20,996 nt of DNA from JAVBLV01 sp031553195. Lineage in GTDB: Bacteria; Bacteroidota; Bacteroidia; Bacteroidales; P3. Below, piece by piece: positions 1 to 8,391 of this stretch (position 1 is the first letter of the stretch; every line of letters starts with the position of its first letter). Made by a program: the position numbers and the translations under genes. Below the pieces are notes generated by a model. It ran no database searches. It was not told the origin of the DNA and saw only the letters and a program-made list of their open reading frames with translations. The stretch spans positions 1-20,996 of the forward strand of contig JAVBLV010000035.1 of NCBI GenBank assembly GCA_031553195.1. The letters are read 5' to 3'.

Positions 1-88
1 GACTTTGGTATCCGAAAGCGGCATCTACTACCGAGGTCTGCTCCTTTATCTTGTCTATACCTGTAAAAAAACATACCGAATTACTCAT
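1..88 (-). CDS. Start of an unidentified protein (partial, runs off left edge)
   Basis: An open frame on the minus strand begins with ATG at 88 and stays open for 29 codons to the window edge. Its first residues read MSNSVCFFTGIDKIKEQTS, then VVDAAFGYQS. It lies about 30 nt downstream of the stop of the YD-repeat-like gene and points the same way, so the two could share a transcript. No signal peptide or known motif is visible in the part seen, and I do not recognise the family. Such a short frame could also be chance. Confidence 0.35.
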   Translation of the reverse strand, partial: MSNSVCFFTGIDKIKEQTSVVDAAFGYQS

Positions 89-120
89 ATTATATTGAAT
101 TTTAATATATTATTACACTA

Positions 121-1773
<1,653 letters not shown>

Positions 1774-2023
1774 GATGATTACAATTTTCCCAAACTACAA
1801 ACTAACATTATCTATCACAAACAATTCATTATTAACAAACGCTATCTAAACAACTGAAATACTTTCCAATTTTCTTATTTTCAATAATTTACTATTAATC
1901 TTTTGCATTGCGAATATTCCTTCATTTTAAAAATCCGCTTGGCAAATATACAATGCTTTTTTGGGACTACGAAATTTTCCACTGTGTTTTTTTATATAAA
2001 TCCTTAAATTTAACATTTTGGGC

Positions 2024-2314
2024 TTATGAAGCTAAGAAAAGATTGTTTTTGCCGGACGCCTCAGGGTCGAAGCCGACGCGGAAACCGTTTTCACCGCCAA
2101 TGTTGGCCCATAAGGTTTCCCCGACGGTTTCCATTCCTATGGTTCCCGAAAAACCGCCCGTACCGATTAATATATTCTCCCCGACCAATTGCATACTGGG
2201 GCCGCTGAACCAGTTTGGAGGCAAGCCGATAACCGCGCGCTCGGCATACAAGCCCACAAAGTCTTCAGGACGGTTATCCATCAGCGCTTCTTCGATGTTG
2301 GTTGCATATACTAA
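2024..2314 (-). pseudogene. Remnant of a large beta-structured protein, GC-richer than its surroundings
   Basis: A minus-strand frame is open from about 2314 to its stop at 2024, with an internal ATG at 2281. The peptide includes the segments NRPEDFVGLYAERAVIGLPPNW, GENILIGTGGFSG and GENGFRVGFDPEASG. It has no plausible upstream start: a stop lies just 5' of 2314, and the homologous-looking sequence starts abruptly. Base composition changes sharply, with GC-rich codons set inside very AT-rich flanks, which suggests a fragment of foreign or relocated DNA. The alternating GLY/LP and GFSG pattern resembles strand repeats in large Bacteroidota proteins of toxin or contractile-injection loci, but that is a weak recollection. 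An 85-aa independent small gene starting at 2281 is possible though less likely. Confidence 0.45.
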
Positions 2315-2814
2315 CTACCAAGATATTACAATTAATTTCTTTAAAAAAAACAAAAATTTTCCGAAAAAAAATTCAGTTTCATATTTTTTACATATCTTAG
2401 CATCATGAAACAAAAATAATGGCTTGGACATTAAGTATTGTAAATCAGTTAATTAAAAAGCATGGGCCATTTATCAAACCCACTCAAATTAACTTAAATA
2501 CTTAGAGCATAGATACTTGCTCCACTTTCTTTGCTGTTGTTTCTTTTTAAGGAGTTTATATTCCTTATCTTCTCATGTATTAAGTATTATAAAGCTATAT
2601 AACGTATTACGGATTGGGCTTTTTTAGATTTTAATTAAATATTTTATTTGAACTAAAAATTCGTCATTAATTACGCTTATAACCAGAATATTTCTAAAGA
2701 CATTCGCTTTAAATAAAAGTAATACATATACCTGACTAAGGTTAGTAAGTCCATACAGCCGACGTCAACCAGATCCTGTTTAAAGGATTCAGGAAACTGT
2801 AATAATTTAAATAT
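2315..2814. other. AT-rich intergenic stretch without a recognisable gene
   Basis: About 500 nt separate the remnant and the patatin gene. No open frame with family resemblance, no RNA gene and no convincing TAnnTTTG promoter was found. A small inverted repeat (ATCCT, 6-nt loop, AGGAT) lies at about 2771-2786, roughly 30 nt before the patatin start. Its role is unknown. Confidence 0.5.
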
Positions 2815-3843
2815 ATGAAGAAGGTACGCATATTATCTATTGACGGGGGCGGAATCAGGGGAATTATCCCTGCCATTATTCTAGCCCATGTAGAAAAACG
2901 TTTACAAGAAAAAACGCACAATTCCAACGCCACTTTGTCGGATTATTTCGACTTAATTGCCGGAACCAGCGCCGGCGGTATTTTAAGCTGTCTTTATGTT
3001 CTGCCGAATCAATCGGGCGACGACAAAAACAGCAAATATTTTGCCTGCGAAGCAATAGAAATGTATGAAAAACATGGCAAAGACATTTTTAAGTCCCGGT
3101 TCTTATCATTAGTCCGTCAACTCTATCAGGAAAAATATTCCGAAAAAGGGTTGGAAAAGATCCTCAAGGATAAGATGCAAGACATCAGACTCTCGCAAAC
3201 CCGGAAAAGGTGTTTAATTACCGCTTATGATATCAGCGAGCGGAAAGCGGTTTTTTTTACTACTCCCGAAGCGAAGAAATATCCGCACAGGGATTATTAC
3301 ATGCGGGATATTGCCCGCTCCACTTCGGCGGCTCCTACTTATTTTAAAGTGGCCAACATTCAATCTATGGGCGGGAATCCTTCTTATCTGGTCGACGGCG
3401 GCATGTTTGCCAATAACCCCAGTATGTGCGCCTTTGTAGAGGTAGAAAAGGAAATACTCAAAGGATATGAAAAACCCATAGAGCAAATATACATGGTATC
3501 TGTCGGCACAGGCAAAGTTAAAAAAGAATATTCCTATAAAGATGCTAAAGATTGGGGCGTAGTGGGATGGATCTCTCCCATAATAAACATACTGATGTCG
3601 TCATCGGCAGAAGTTGTAGACTTTCAACTGGATCAACTTTTCAAAGCTGCTGATTGTTCGGATTCTTATGTTCGCATAGAACCCAAACTCCACCAAGCCA
3701 GTTCCGAAATGGACAATGTTTCGGATGAAAACATAAAAGAATTGAAAAATGCAGCCCAGAAGTATATTGCCGCTAACCTCGAACAATTAGATAAGCTTGT
3801 AAGCGATTTGATAAAATACGGGGAAGAAGGGTTGAGAGAATAG
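2815..3843 (+). CDS. Patatin-like phospholipase (CapV-type family)
   Basis: A 342-residue patatin-family serine acylhydrolase, predicted to cleave acyl chains from membrane lipids using a Ser-Asp dyad. All core motifs are visible. The glycine-rich oxyanion loop DGGGIRG lies at residues 10-16, the nucleophile elbow GTSAG at 50-54 (Ser52), and the catalytic Asp in VDGG at about 193-196. There is no signal peptide and no membrane segment, so it should be cytosolic. The length fits the whole family. Close relatives serve as CBASS effectors (CapV) activated by cyclic nucleotides, but no CD-NTase, Cap2 or Cap3 gene lies next to it. It may equally be a stand-alone lipase. It is isolated on both sides by long gene-poor stretches, the right-hand one containing an IS remnant. 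Confidence 0.93.
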   Translation: MKKVRILSIDGGGIRGIIPAIILAHVEKRLQEKTHNSNATLSDYFDLIAGTSAGGILSCLYVLPNQSGDDKNSKYFACEAIEMYEKHGKDIFKSRFLSLVRQLYQEKYSEKGLEKILKDKMQDIRLSQTRKRCLITAYDISERKAVFFTTPEAKKYPHRDYYMRDIARSTSAAPTYFKVANIQSMGGNPSYLVDGGMFANNPSMCAFVEVEKEILKGYEKPIEQIYMVSVGTGKVKKEYSYKDAKDWGVVGWISPIINILMSSSAEVVDFQLDQLFKAADCSDSYVRIEPKLHQASSEMDNVSDENIKELKNAAQKYIAANLEQLDKLVSDLIKYGEEGLRE

Positions 3844-3873
3844 ATACTCTACTTATTTCTTGCAAATTTAAAG

Positions 3874-3888
3874 GACTTTGTTGCAACG
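3874..3888. repeat. Terminal sequence of an IS5-like element (copy 1)
   Basis: GACTTTGTTGCAACG lies just outside the 3' end of the minus-strand transposase remnant. The identical 15 bases occur at 7337-7351 just outside the 5' end of a plus-strand remnant. One sequence at opposite ends of the element, each time pointing inward, is what an insertion-sequence terminal inverted repeat should look like. Confidence 0.65.
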
Positions 3889-3932
3889 GCGCTAAATTTA
3901 GAACCTCCCTATCTTTTCAAGGGGTTAATATT

Positions 3933-4203
3933 TTAAGCAACTTTGTAAGAAACGGGCATACCTATGGCCGTATATTTATTTAATAATAAGTATTTTAACT
4001 TGACTTCCATTTTTTAATTTTCTATAGTTCGCGCATCTAATTCCCCACCAAAAATTGTTTTGTATCTAAACATAACTACCTCGTTTAAACTTTGTTGATG
4101 ATAATCTTGCTGTTCTTTCCATTGTTTGGATCCATGTTGTTGAATATATTCTACAGCTTCATTGCGCTGTATTAGGTGTTCTGGTAACGGTTTGCCGCTA
4201 AGC
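3933..4203 (-). pseudogene. C-terminal remnant of an IS5-like DDE transposase
   Basis: The minus strand from about 4203 to the stop at 3933 translates to the end of an IS5-type transposase. It contains the segments RNEAVEYIQQHGSKQWK, DYHQQSLNEVVMFRYK, FGGELDAR and finally NKYTAIGMPVSYKVA. The pattern R-E-x(n)-G-x-W-x(n)-YHxxSLxExxMxRxKxxFG is the conserved C-terminal stretch with the last acidic residue of the DDE site. An in-frame TAA follows ARTIEN, and the N-terminal two thirds are missing. The gene is therefore dead and truncated near 4203, where a different membrane-protein remnant begins. The missing N-terminal half may be the piece at 7412-7770. Confidence 0.75.
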
Positions 4204-4225
4204 GGGATTTTGCTTTGCCTGCTGA

Positions 4226-4474
4226 TTTTTATCCTTTGCTATATCTTCATCTCCGCAAATCGGAAAAGGAACAGCTAAAAACTATTGGTTAATTGGATTG
4301 TTATGGTTATTATTGACTGTCGCTTTTGAAATTATTTTCGGATTGTTTTCGGGAAATACGTTGGCAGAACTCTTGAAAGCATACGACACCAGTACCGGAA
4401 ACCTTTGGCTGTTGGTGGTTTTGTTTACAGGTATTGCGCCATGGTTGACGGCAAAAATGAAAAAATTAATTTAA
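4226..4474 (+). pseudogene. C-terminal remnant of a small integral membrane protein
   Basis: An open plus-strand frame without a start codon ends at TAA 4472-4474. It encodes two hydrophobic helices, NYWLIGLLWLLLTVAFEIIFG and LWLLVVLFTGIAP, joined by a short polar loop. The order WLIGLLW...LTVAFE..FG...LL..Y....G.LW.LV fits the last half of a small four-helix membrane protein of unknown function found in many bacteria. The 5' half is missing, and the fragment abuts the IS remnant, so the truncation probably came with the rearrangement. It ends 25 nt before the VOC gene. Confidence 0.5.
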
Positions 4475-4499
4475 TGTATCACAATAAAATAATAAAAAG

Positions 4500-4952
4500 A
4501 TGAATGCTAATAAAATTATTCCGTGCATTTGGTATAATGCCGATGGCGGTAAAATTTCAAAAGTTATTGAATACTATAAAACTATTTTCGGCAGCGATTT
4601 CAAAGAATCGCCGGTCATTCCTCTTGGACAAACGCCCAGCGCATATAGCGAAATGTGCGAAGTGCAAATCTTCGGACAAAAATATTCCCTGATGAGTACC
4701 GAACAAGCCCATCATCCGCTGAATGATGCGGTGTCGTTTGCGATTAATTGTAAAGACCAAGACGAAATTGACCGCTATTGGGATTATTTCACCCGCGAAG
4801 GTGAAGAATATGAATGCGGCTGGTGTATCGATAAATATGGCCTTCGCTGGCAAGTACTTCCTGAAAATATGGAAGAGTTGATGAATAGACCCAACGGTTT
4901 TGATGTGCTGATGAAACAGCGCAGAATTATCATTGCAGAATACCTGAAATAA
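4500..4952 (+). CDS. VOC-family protein, PhnB / 3-demethylubiquinone methyltransferase-like
   Basis: A 150-residue protein matching the vicinal-oxygen-chelate fold of the PhnB/3-dmu-9_3-mt type. It opens with IIPCIWYNADGGKISKVIEYYKTIFGS (shown by position: residues 5-31), has the central MCEVQIFGQKYSLMS strand pair, and ends with the IDKYGLRWQVLP strand typical of this family. Despite the family name these proteins are not methyltransferases, and most have no known substrate. The protein is cytosolic. It is the first gene of a plus-strand run of five, the next starting 13 nt after its stop. It may share a transcript with them, which would fit general stress or metabolite-repair housekeeping rather than a single pathway. 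Confidence 0.88.
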   Translation: MNANKIIPCIWYNADGGKISKVIEYYKTIFGSDFKESPVIPLGQTPSAYSEMCEVQIFGQKYSLMSTEQAHHPLNDAVSFAINCKDQDEIDRYWDYFTREGEEYECGWCIDKYGLRWQVLPENMEELMNRPNGFDVLMKQRRIIIAEYLK

Positions 4953-4965
4953 AATAATTGTAAAT

Positions 4966-5529
4966 ATGAAAGGTATAAATGTGTTATCACCGGAACAACG
5001 CACGGCGCTATTGGACGTACTGCAAGACCGTTTCAGAAAAAACAGTAATCGTCACCAAGGCATTGGCTGGGCGGATGTACAAGCCAGGTTGGAAGCCGAT
5101 GTCGCGAAACTTTGGTCGCTCGCCGAGATGGAACGCACCGGCGGCGAGCCGGATGTTATCGGATGCGATCCGAAAACAGGCGAATACCTTTTTTGCGATT
5201 GTTCGGCAGAAAGCCCCAAAGGTCGCAGAAGCCTTTGCTACGACCGCGAAGCGCTGGAATCTCGGAAAGAAAACAAACCGGAAAATAATGCGGTGGATGT
5301 AGCCGCCGCTATGGGCATCGAACTTCTGACGGAAGAGCAATACCGCAAGTTACAGCAGATGGGCGATTTCGACGCAAAAACGTCAAGCTGGGTAAAAACA
5401 CCTGACCGTATCAGGAAACTCGGAGGAGCCCTTTTTTGCGACCGCCGCTATGACACGATTTTTGTGTATCACAATGGCGCGGAATCTTATTATGCGGCCA
5501 GAGGCTTCCGCGGATTGCTAAGGGTATGA
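4966..5529 (+). CDS. DUF4256 family protein
   Basis: A 187-residue cytosolic protein that I recognise as DUF4256. It begins LSPEQRTALLDVLQDRF, has the segment ERTGGEPDVIGCD, then YLFCDCSAESPKGRRSLCYD at about residues 72-91, and ends with GGALFCDRRYDTIFVYHNGAESYYAARGFRG (about residues 153-183). The family is full length here. Its biochemical function is unknown; the conserved ExxDV, DCSxESPxGRRSxCYD and FCDRRY...HNGAxSYYxxRGFRG blocks suggest an enzyme. It sits 13 nt after the VOC gene and 42 nt before the DNA alkylation repair gene. The ATG at 4966 leaves the family start intact. Confidence 0.88.
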   Translation: MKGINVLSPEQRTALLDVLQDRFRKNSNRHQGIGWADVQARLEADVAKLWSLAEMERTGGEPDVIGCDPKTGEYLFCDCSAESPKGRRSLCYDREALESRKENKPENNAVDVAAAMGIELLTEEQYRKLQQMGDFDAKTSSWVKTPDRIRKLGGALFCDRRYDTIFVYHNGAESYYAARGFRGLLRV

Positions 5530-5571
5530 ATGATATGGATTAACAATTAGAAAACAAGACGAAAAATTGGT

Positions 5572-6213
5572 ATGAAACGCTCTTCAAAAACAGAAAATAT
5601 CCTGAGTCAAATTAATCCCGGAACTAAGTTGGGTGACTTGCGGAAAATGGCTAAGGAACTCAAAAAGAATCATGAACTGGCAATGGAACTATGGTCAAGC
5701 GGGAAGTTTTTGCCCCGGCAATTAGCCATCCTGATTATGGATAATAAACTTCTTTCACAAGATTTAATTAATAAGTTTGATAGGGACATGCAGGTTCACT
5801 CATTTGATGAGCGAAATCAACTCATGGACTGGCTGATGGCAAACCAGCTTGCTAAAGACAAAAAAACAATAGCGTTGATGGAATCGTGGAAAGACAGCCC
5901 TTCTTCGCTTCAAAGACGAATTTTTTGGTATTACCAGGCTCGTTTACGTTGGGTAGGACAAACACCTCCTCCTAATACCGAAGAATTGCTATCTGCCATT
6001 GAAAAACAAATAAACAACGAAGAGCCTGAAGTACAATGGGCAATGAATCTCGCCGCAGGATGGATCGGCGTTTTTGATAAAAATTACCGAACACGTTGTA
6101 TTGAGGTTGGGAAGAAAACGGGTCTATATAAAGGGGAAATGGTATCAAAAGGATGTACACCCAATTATTTACCAGAGTTCATTGCCATTGAAAGCAACAA
6201 AAGAAAATTATAA
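5572..6213 (+). CDS. DNA alkylation repair protein, AlkD-like HEAT-repeat glycosylase
   Basis: A 213-residue all-helical protein of the DNA_alkylation (AlkC/AlkD) family. Members remove positively charged alkylated bases such as 7-methylguanine and 3-methyladenine with a HEAT-like repeat scaffold. Visible are the helical repeats with LRKMAKELKKNHELAMELWSSGK (about residues 23-45), WLMANQLAKDKKT, the RRIFWYYQARLRWVGQ segment, and the repeat EVQWAMNLAAGWIGV followed by RTRCIEVGKKTGLYKGE. This is the short AlkD type usual in Bacteroidota, of normal length. The residue set lining the DNA lesion (Trp, Asp, Arg in AlkD) was not mapped here. It is the third gene in the five-gene run; the preceding gap of 42 nt holds no terminator. 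Confidence 0.85.
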   Translation: MKRSSKTENILSQINPGTKLGDLRKMAKELKKNHELAMELWSSGKFLPRQLAILIMDNKLLSQDLINKFDRDMQVHSFDERNQLMDWLMANQLAKDKKTIALMESWKDSPSSLQRRIFWYYQARLRWVGQTPPPNTEELLSAIEKQINNEEPEVQWAMNLAAGWIGVFDKNYRTRCIEVGKKTGLYKGEMVSKGCTPNYLPEFIAIESNKRKL

Positions 6214-6225
6214 CGATGAGTGATT

Positions 6226-6690
6226 ATGCAATCAACAGCAACTACCATACAGGCTTACTTGGATGGACTTCCTGAAGAACGGAAGTCGGCAATGAGCCGA
6301 TTGCGCGAAATTATCCTGCAAAATCTTCCCGAAGGATTTAGTGAAACTATGAACTATGGCATGATTGCTTATGTGGTTCCCCTGACAACCTATCCGCAAG
6401 GCTATCTGAACGATCCTAAAGCGCCGTTGCCCTTTATCAATATCGCTTCGCAAAAACATTTCATAGCCGTTTACCACATGGGATTGGCGGCCGATAAGCA
6501 TTTGTTGGAATGGTTCCGAAACGAATATCTGAAACACTGTAGAACGAAGTTGGATATGGGAAAAAGTTGCATCCGTTTCAAGAAATTCGACCAAATTTCC
6601 TACGAATTAATCGGTGAGTTAGCCACAAAAATGACACCCGAACAATGGATAAAATTGTATGAAACGGCAAAAACAGGAAATAAGCATTGA
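6226..6690 (+). CDS. DUF1801 domain protein (YdhG/YjhG-like)
   Basis: A protein of 154 residues from the ATG at 6226; GTG at 6220 would add two residues. It matches DUF1801: TIQAYLDGLPEERKSAMSRLRE at the start, then LPEGFSETMNYGMIAYVVP, PLPFINIASQKHFIAVYHMG and MGKSCIRFKKFDQI. The family has an SCP2-like or YdhG fold and no settled function. Members often stand beside VOC, DUF4256 and MmcQ/YjbR genes, as here. The gap from the alkylation repair stop is 12 nt and the distance to the next gene 26 nt, so co-transcription is likely. I chose 6226 because an overlapping out-of-frame ATG at 6216 ends quickly and the family motif starts soon after residue 5. Confidence 0.86.
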   Translation: MQSTATTIQAYLDGLPEERKSAMSRLREIILQNLPEGFSETMNYGMIAYVVPLTTYPQGYLNDPKAPLPFINIASQKHFIAVYHMGLAADKHLLEWFRNEYLKHCRTKLDMGKSCIRFKKFDQISYELIGELATKMTPEQWIKLYETAKTGNKH

Positions 6691-6716
6691 AGAAAGACAG
6701 TGAAAATTGATATGTC

Positions 6717-7079
6717 ATGAACATCGAAGAATTAAGAGAATATTGCCTTTCCATTAAAGGAAGTTCGGAATCGCTGCCGTTTATCGACCCGTCAGCGCTA
6801 GCATTTAAGGTTATGGACAAAATGTTCGCCTATATTGCTTTGAATCCGAAAGACGGAATTCTCAAAATCAATTTGAAATGTAATCCTGAAAAATCAATCG
6901 AACTGCGGGAACAATATCGCGGAATTACCGCAACCGATTTCAGAACGTTATTGTGGAATACGGTATATTTGGATAGCGATGTTCCCGACAAGTTGATTGA
7001 AGAACTGATTCGTCATTCGGTAGATGAAGTAATCCGCAAGTTACCGAAAAAGAAACAGGAAGAATATTGGAATCAATAA
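6717..7079 (+). CDS. MmcQ/YjbR family DNA-binding-like protein
   Basis: A 120-residue protein of the MmcQ/YjbR family. It starts MNIEELREYCLSIKGSSESLPF, has the strand ALAFKVMDKMFAYIAL, and then ILKINLKCNPEKSIELREQY (about residues 48-67). The C-terminal helix pair runs from NTVYLDSDVPDKLIEELIRHS to VIRKLPKKKQ. The fold resembles a cyaY-like or double-wing domain. DNA binding has been proposed for the family, but the role remains open. It is the last gene of the five-gene run and is followed by a hairpin terminator that also serves the convergent small gene. Confidence 0.9.
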   Translation: MNIEELREYCLSIKGSSESLPFIDPSALAFKVMDKMFAYIALNPKDGILKINLKCNPEKSIELREQYRGITATDFRTLLWNTVYLDSDVPDKLIEELIRHSVDEVIRKLPKKKQEEYWNQ

Positions 7080-7086
7080 TCTTCTT

Positions 7087-7126
7087 ACCTGATATGGTAG
7101 AATAAATTAAACTGTATCAGGTTTTA
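7087..7126. terminator. Bidirectional terminator between convergent genes
   Basis: The perfect 8-bp inverted repeat ACCTGATA (7087-7094) / TATCAGGT (7115-7122), followed by a T-rich run, lies between the MmcQ/YjbR gene and the convergent 61-aa gene. The 20-nt loop is long and AT-rich, so strength is uncertain. Confidence 0.6.
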
Positions 7127-7309
7127 TATTTTCTTCAACTGATATTGTTCTTTCAGTATTTGCTTTTTCTCATCATCCAACGATTTAACATACCCTTTCC
7201 ATCCGGGACAGAAATTGATATGCCAACGCCAAAATCTTCCAATCAGTGACTTGGGCGCTTTATCGTATTTCGCCCGTATCGGGCAATTTTCGCAATTATG
7301 TTGTGCCAT
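7124..7309 (-). CDS. Small conserved Cys-containing protein (possible metal binder)
   Basis: A 61-residue protein on the minus strand. The N-terminal CENCPIRAKYD contains a CxxC pair, followed by the well-patterned block PKSLIGRFWRWHINFCPGW with a third Cys near residue 34. The end is a charged helix. I recognise the pattern (CxxC...PKSxxGRFWRWHxxFCPGWKxY) from hypothetical proteins of similar size in other bacteria, but it has no named function. Three Cys and a His in such a small protein suggest metal or Fe-S coordination. It is convergent with the five-gene run and shares its terminator region. No export signal. Confidence 0.7.
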   Translation of the reverse strand: MAQHNCENCPIRAKYDKAPKSLIGRFWRWHINFCPGWKGYVKSLDDEKKQILKEQYQLKKI

Positions 7310-7336
7310 AACCCACTACAATTTATATAATCAAAT

Positions 7337-7351
7337 GACTTTGTTGCAACG
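7337..7351. repeat. Terminal sequence of an IS5-like element (copy 2)
   Basis: GACTTTGTTGCAACG is identical to 3874-3888 and lies 60 nt before the ATG of a plus-strand IS5-like transposase remnant, at the position expected for the left terminal repeat. A TATTTTTG-type promoter box follows at about 7379-7386. Confidence 0.65.
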
Positions 7352-7411
7352 ATAAAAAGAAAGAAAACTTATTGGCTTATTTTTGTATTTGCACAACAAA
7401 AGAGTAGATAC

Positions 7412-7770
7412 ATGAGTACCGAGCCAATAAACCGAAGCAAAGATAAGTATAAAGTACGTAATGGGAAAGAATATAATACAAGTTTATGTAAACGAGGTAG
7501 TTTGGCATTATTTCTAGATGATGCCGTATTGCAGGAATGGGAACAATTAAAGCATAACAAAGAAAGAAGTCGGCGAGCAAACTTATTGCGATAGCATTAT
7601 TCAATGTTGCCTTTTGATAAAGATGAATTACCATTTAAAGTTACGGCAAAGTACGGGTTTTCTTGGCAGTTTATTTTTCTTGATGGGGAAAGGCGATATA
7701 TCAATACCTGATTATACAACTTTATGTCGTCGCCAAAAAGATGTCCCTGTGGAGATAAGTCAACGTTTAA
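7412..7770 (+). pseudogene. N-terminal remnant of an IS5-like DDE transposase, frameshifted
   Basis: From ATG 7412 the frame encodes the IS5-type start: KYKVRNGKEYNTSLCKRGSL, then LFLDDAVLQEWEQ, ending at TAG 7592. The homology continues in another frame from about 7578: YCDSIIQCCLLIK, LKLRQSTGFLGSLFFLMG, then ISIPDYTTLCRRQKDVPVEIS. These are the W-x-x-YN-x-x-L-x-x-RGSL, LRQTxGFL and PDYxTLxRR blocks of the family. There is therefore a frameshift between about 7560 and 7590. The element then stops dead at about 7770, before the catalytic DDE half, where outer-membrane-protein sequence begins. The gene cannot make transposase. Confidence 0.75.
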
Positions 7771-8105
7771 GCGGAACGCTCTTTTTGGGAAAACGTTGGG
7801 ATTTAAATCTAAGCATAAACATTACCAGATTTATACTTCTAAAGGTTATGGTTCGGAAAAAAAAAGAAATCAACGGTTTGGGCAAAGATGAAAATTTCCA
7901 TTATGCCAACGTACAGGGAAATAAAGGTTATGCCCGATTGTCTCTGACGACTCAACGGATAAACTACAAAATTTCAAATAAATTTAACCTTAGTTTAGAG
8001 CAACTTACGTATCTCCGCAAGACGCACTATGATTATCTGGAGGATGTGGAAACGATTTCGACCGAAACCCGCCTTCGGCTGACGTATAACATATTGAATA
8101 TGTAA
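7771..8105 (+). pseudogene. C-terminal fragment of an outer-membrane beta-barrel protein, frameshifted at A9
   Basis: After the transposase fragment, one frame gives NALFGKTLGF, KHKHYQIYTSKGYGSEKK. Beyond a run of nine A (7857-7865) the downstream frame continues it with GLGKDENFHYANVQGNKGYARL, QRINYKISNKFNLSLEQLTYL, and ends TETRLRLTYNILNM. Alternating polar and hydrophobic residues with a final aromatic strand fit the end of a Bacteroidota outer-membrane barrel. Removing one A would join the two frames. The rest of the gene is absent. By coincidence the final frame is the same as the upstream transposase frame, so an apparent 163-codon ORF (7614-8105) is a chimera of two unrelated fragments. 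Confidence 0.6.
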
Positions 8106-8391
8106 ATTTTTAAATATTTGATTTTTATTGCGTTGTGTTCCTTTTGAAATTCCATACAGAGTTTTATAAGGAAATTATAGCAACAATATTTTGTGATAGA
8201 AAGTCGATTTGATAAATTTATCATTATTTTTGCCAAAAAAATTGACGATAATTTGCATTGGCCTTCCTGCAAATTGAGGGCCAAGCGAATATGTATTCTG
8301 TTTTCTGAAATATTTTCATATTTTTAACACTTATACAATTGATAGATAGGTATTTAATGCTATTTAGAACAATTAAAAACTTCAAAAAGAA
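8106..8391. other. AT-rich gap before the ketosynthase gene, with a possible promoter
   Basis: No gene was seen. TATTTTTG at 8225-8232 matches the Bacteroidota -7 box TAnnTTTG, but no well-spaced -33 element precedes it, and it would give a leader of about 150 nt to the downstream gene. Weak support only. Confidence 0.3.

Noticed and set aside
1908..2408. A 166-codon plus-strand open frame
   Set aside because: It spans AT-rich non-coding DNA and reads antisense through the GC-rich fragment, giving low-complexity Pro/Ser-rich sequence with no family pattern.
2815..3843. A complete CBASS operon around the patatin gene
   Set aside because: No cyclic-nucleotide synthase, ubiquitin-like transfer or protease gene was found on either side within the window.
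4557..5003. A 148-codon minus-strand frame opposite the VOC gene
   Set aside because: It is antisense to a clearly recognised gene and has no motif.
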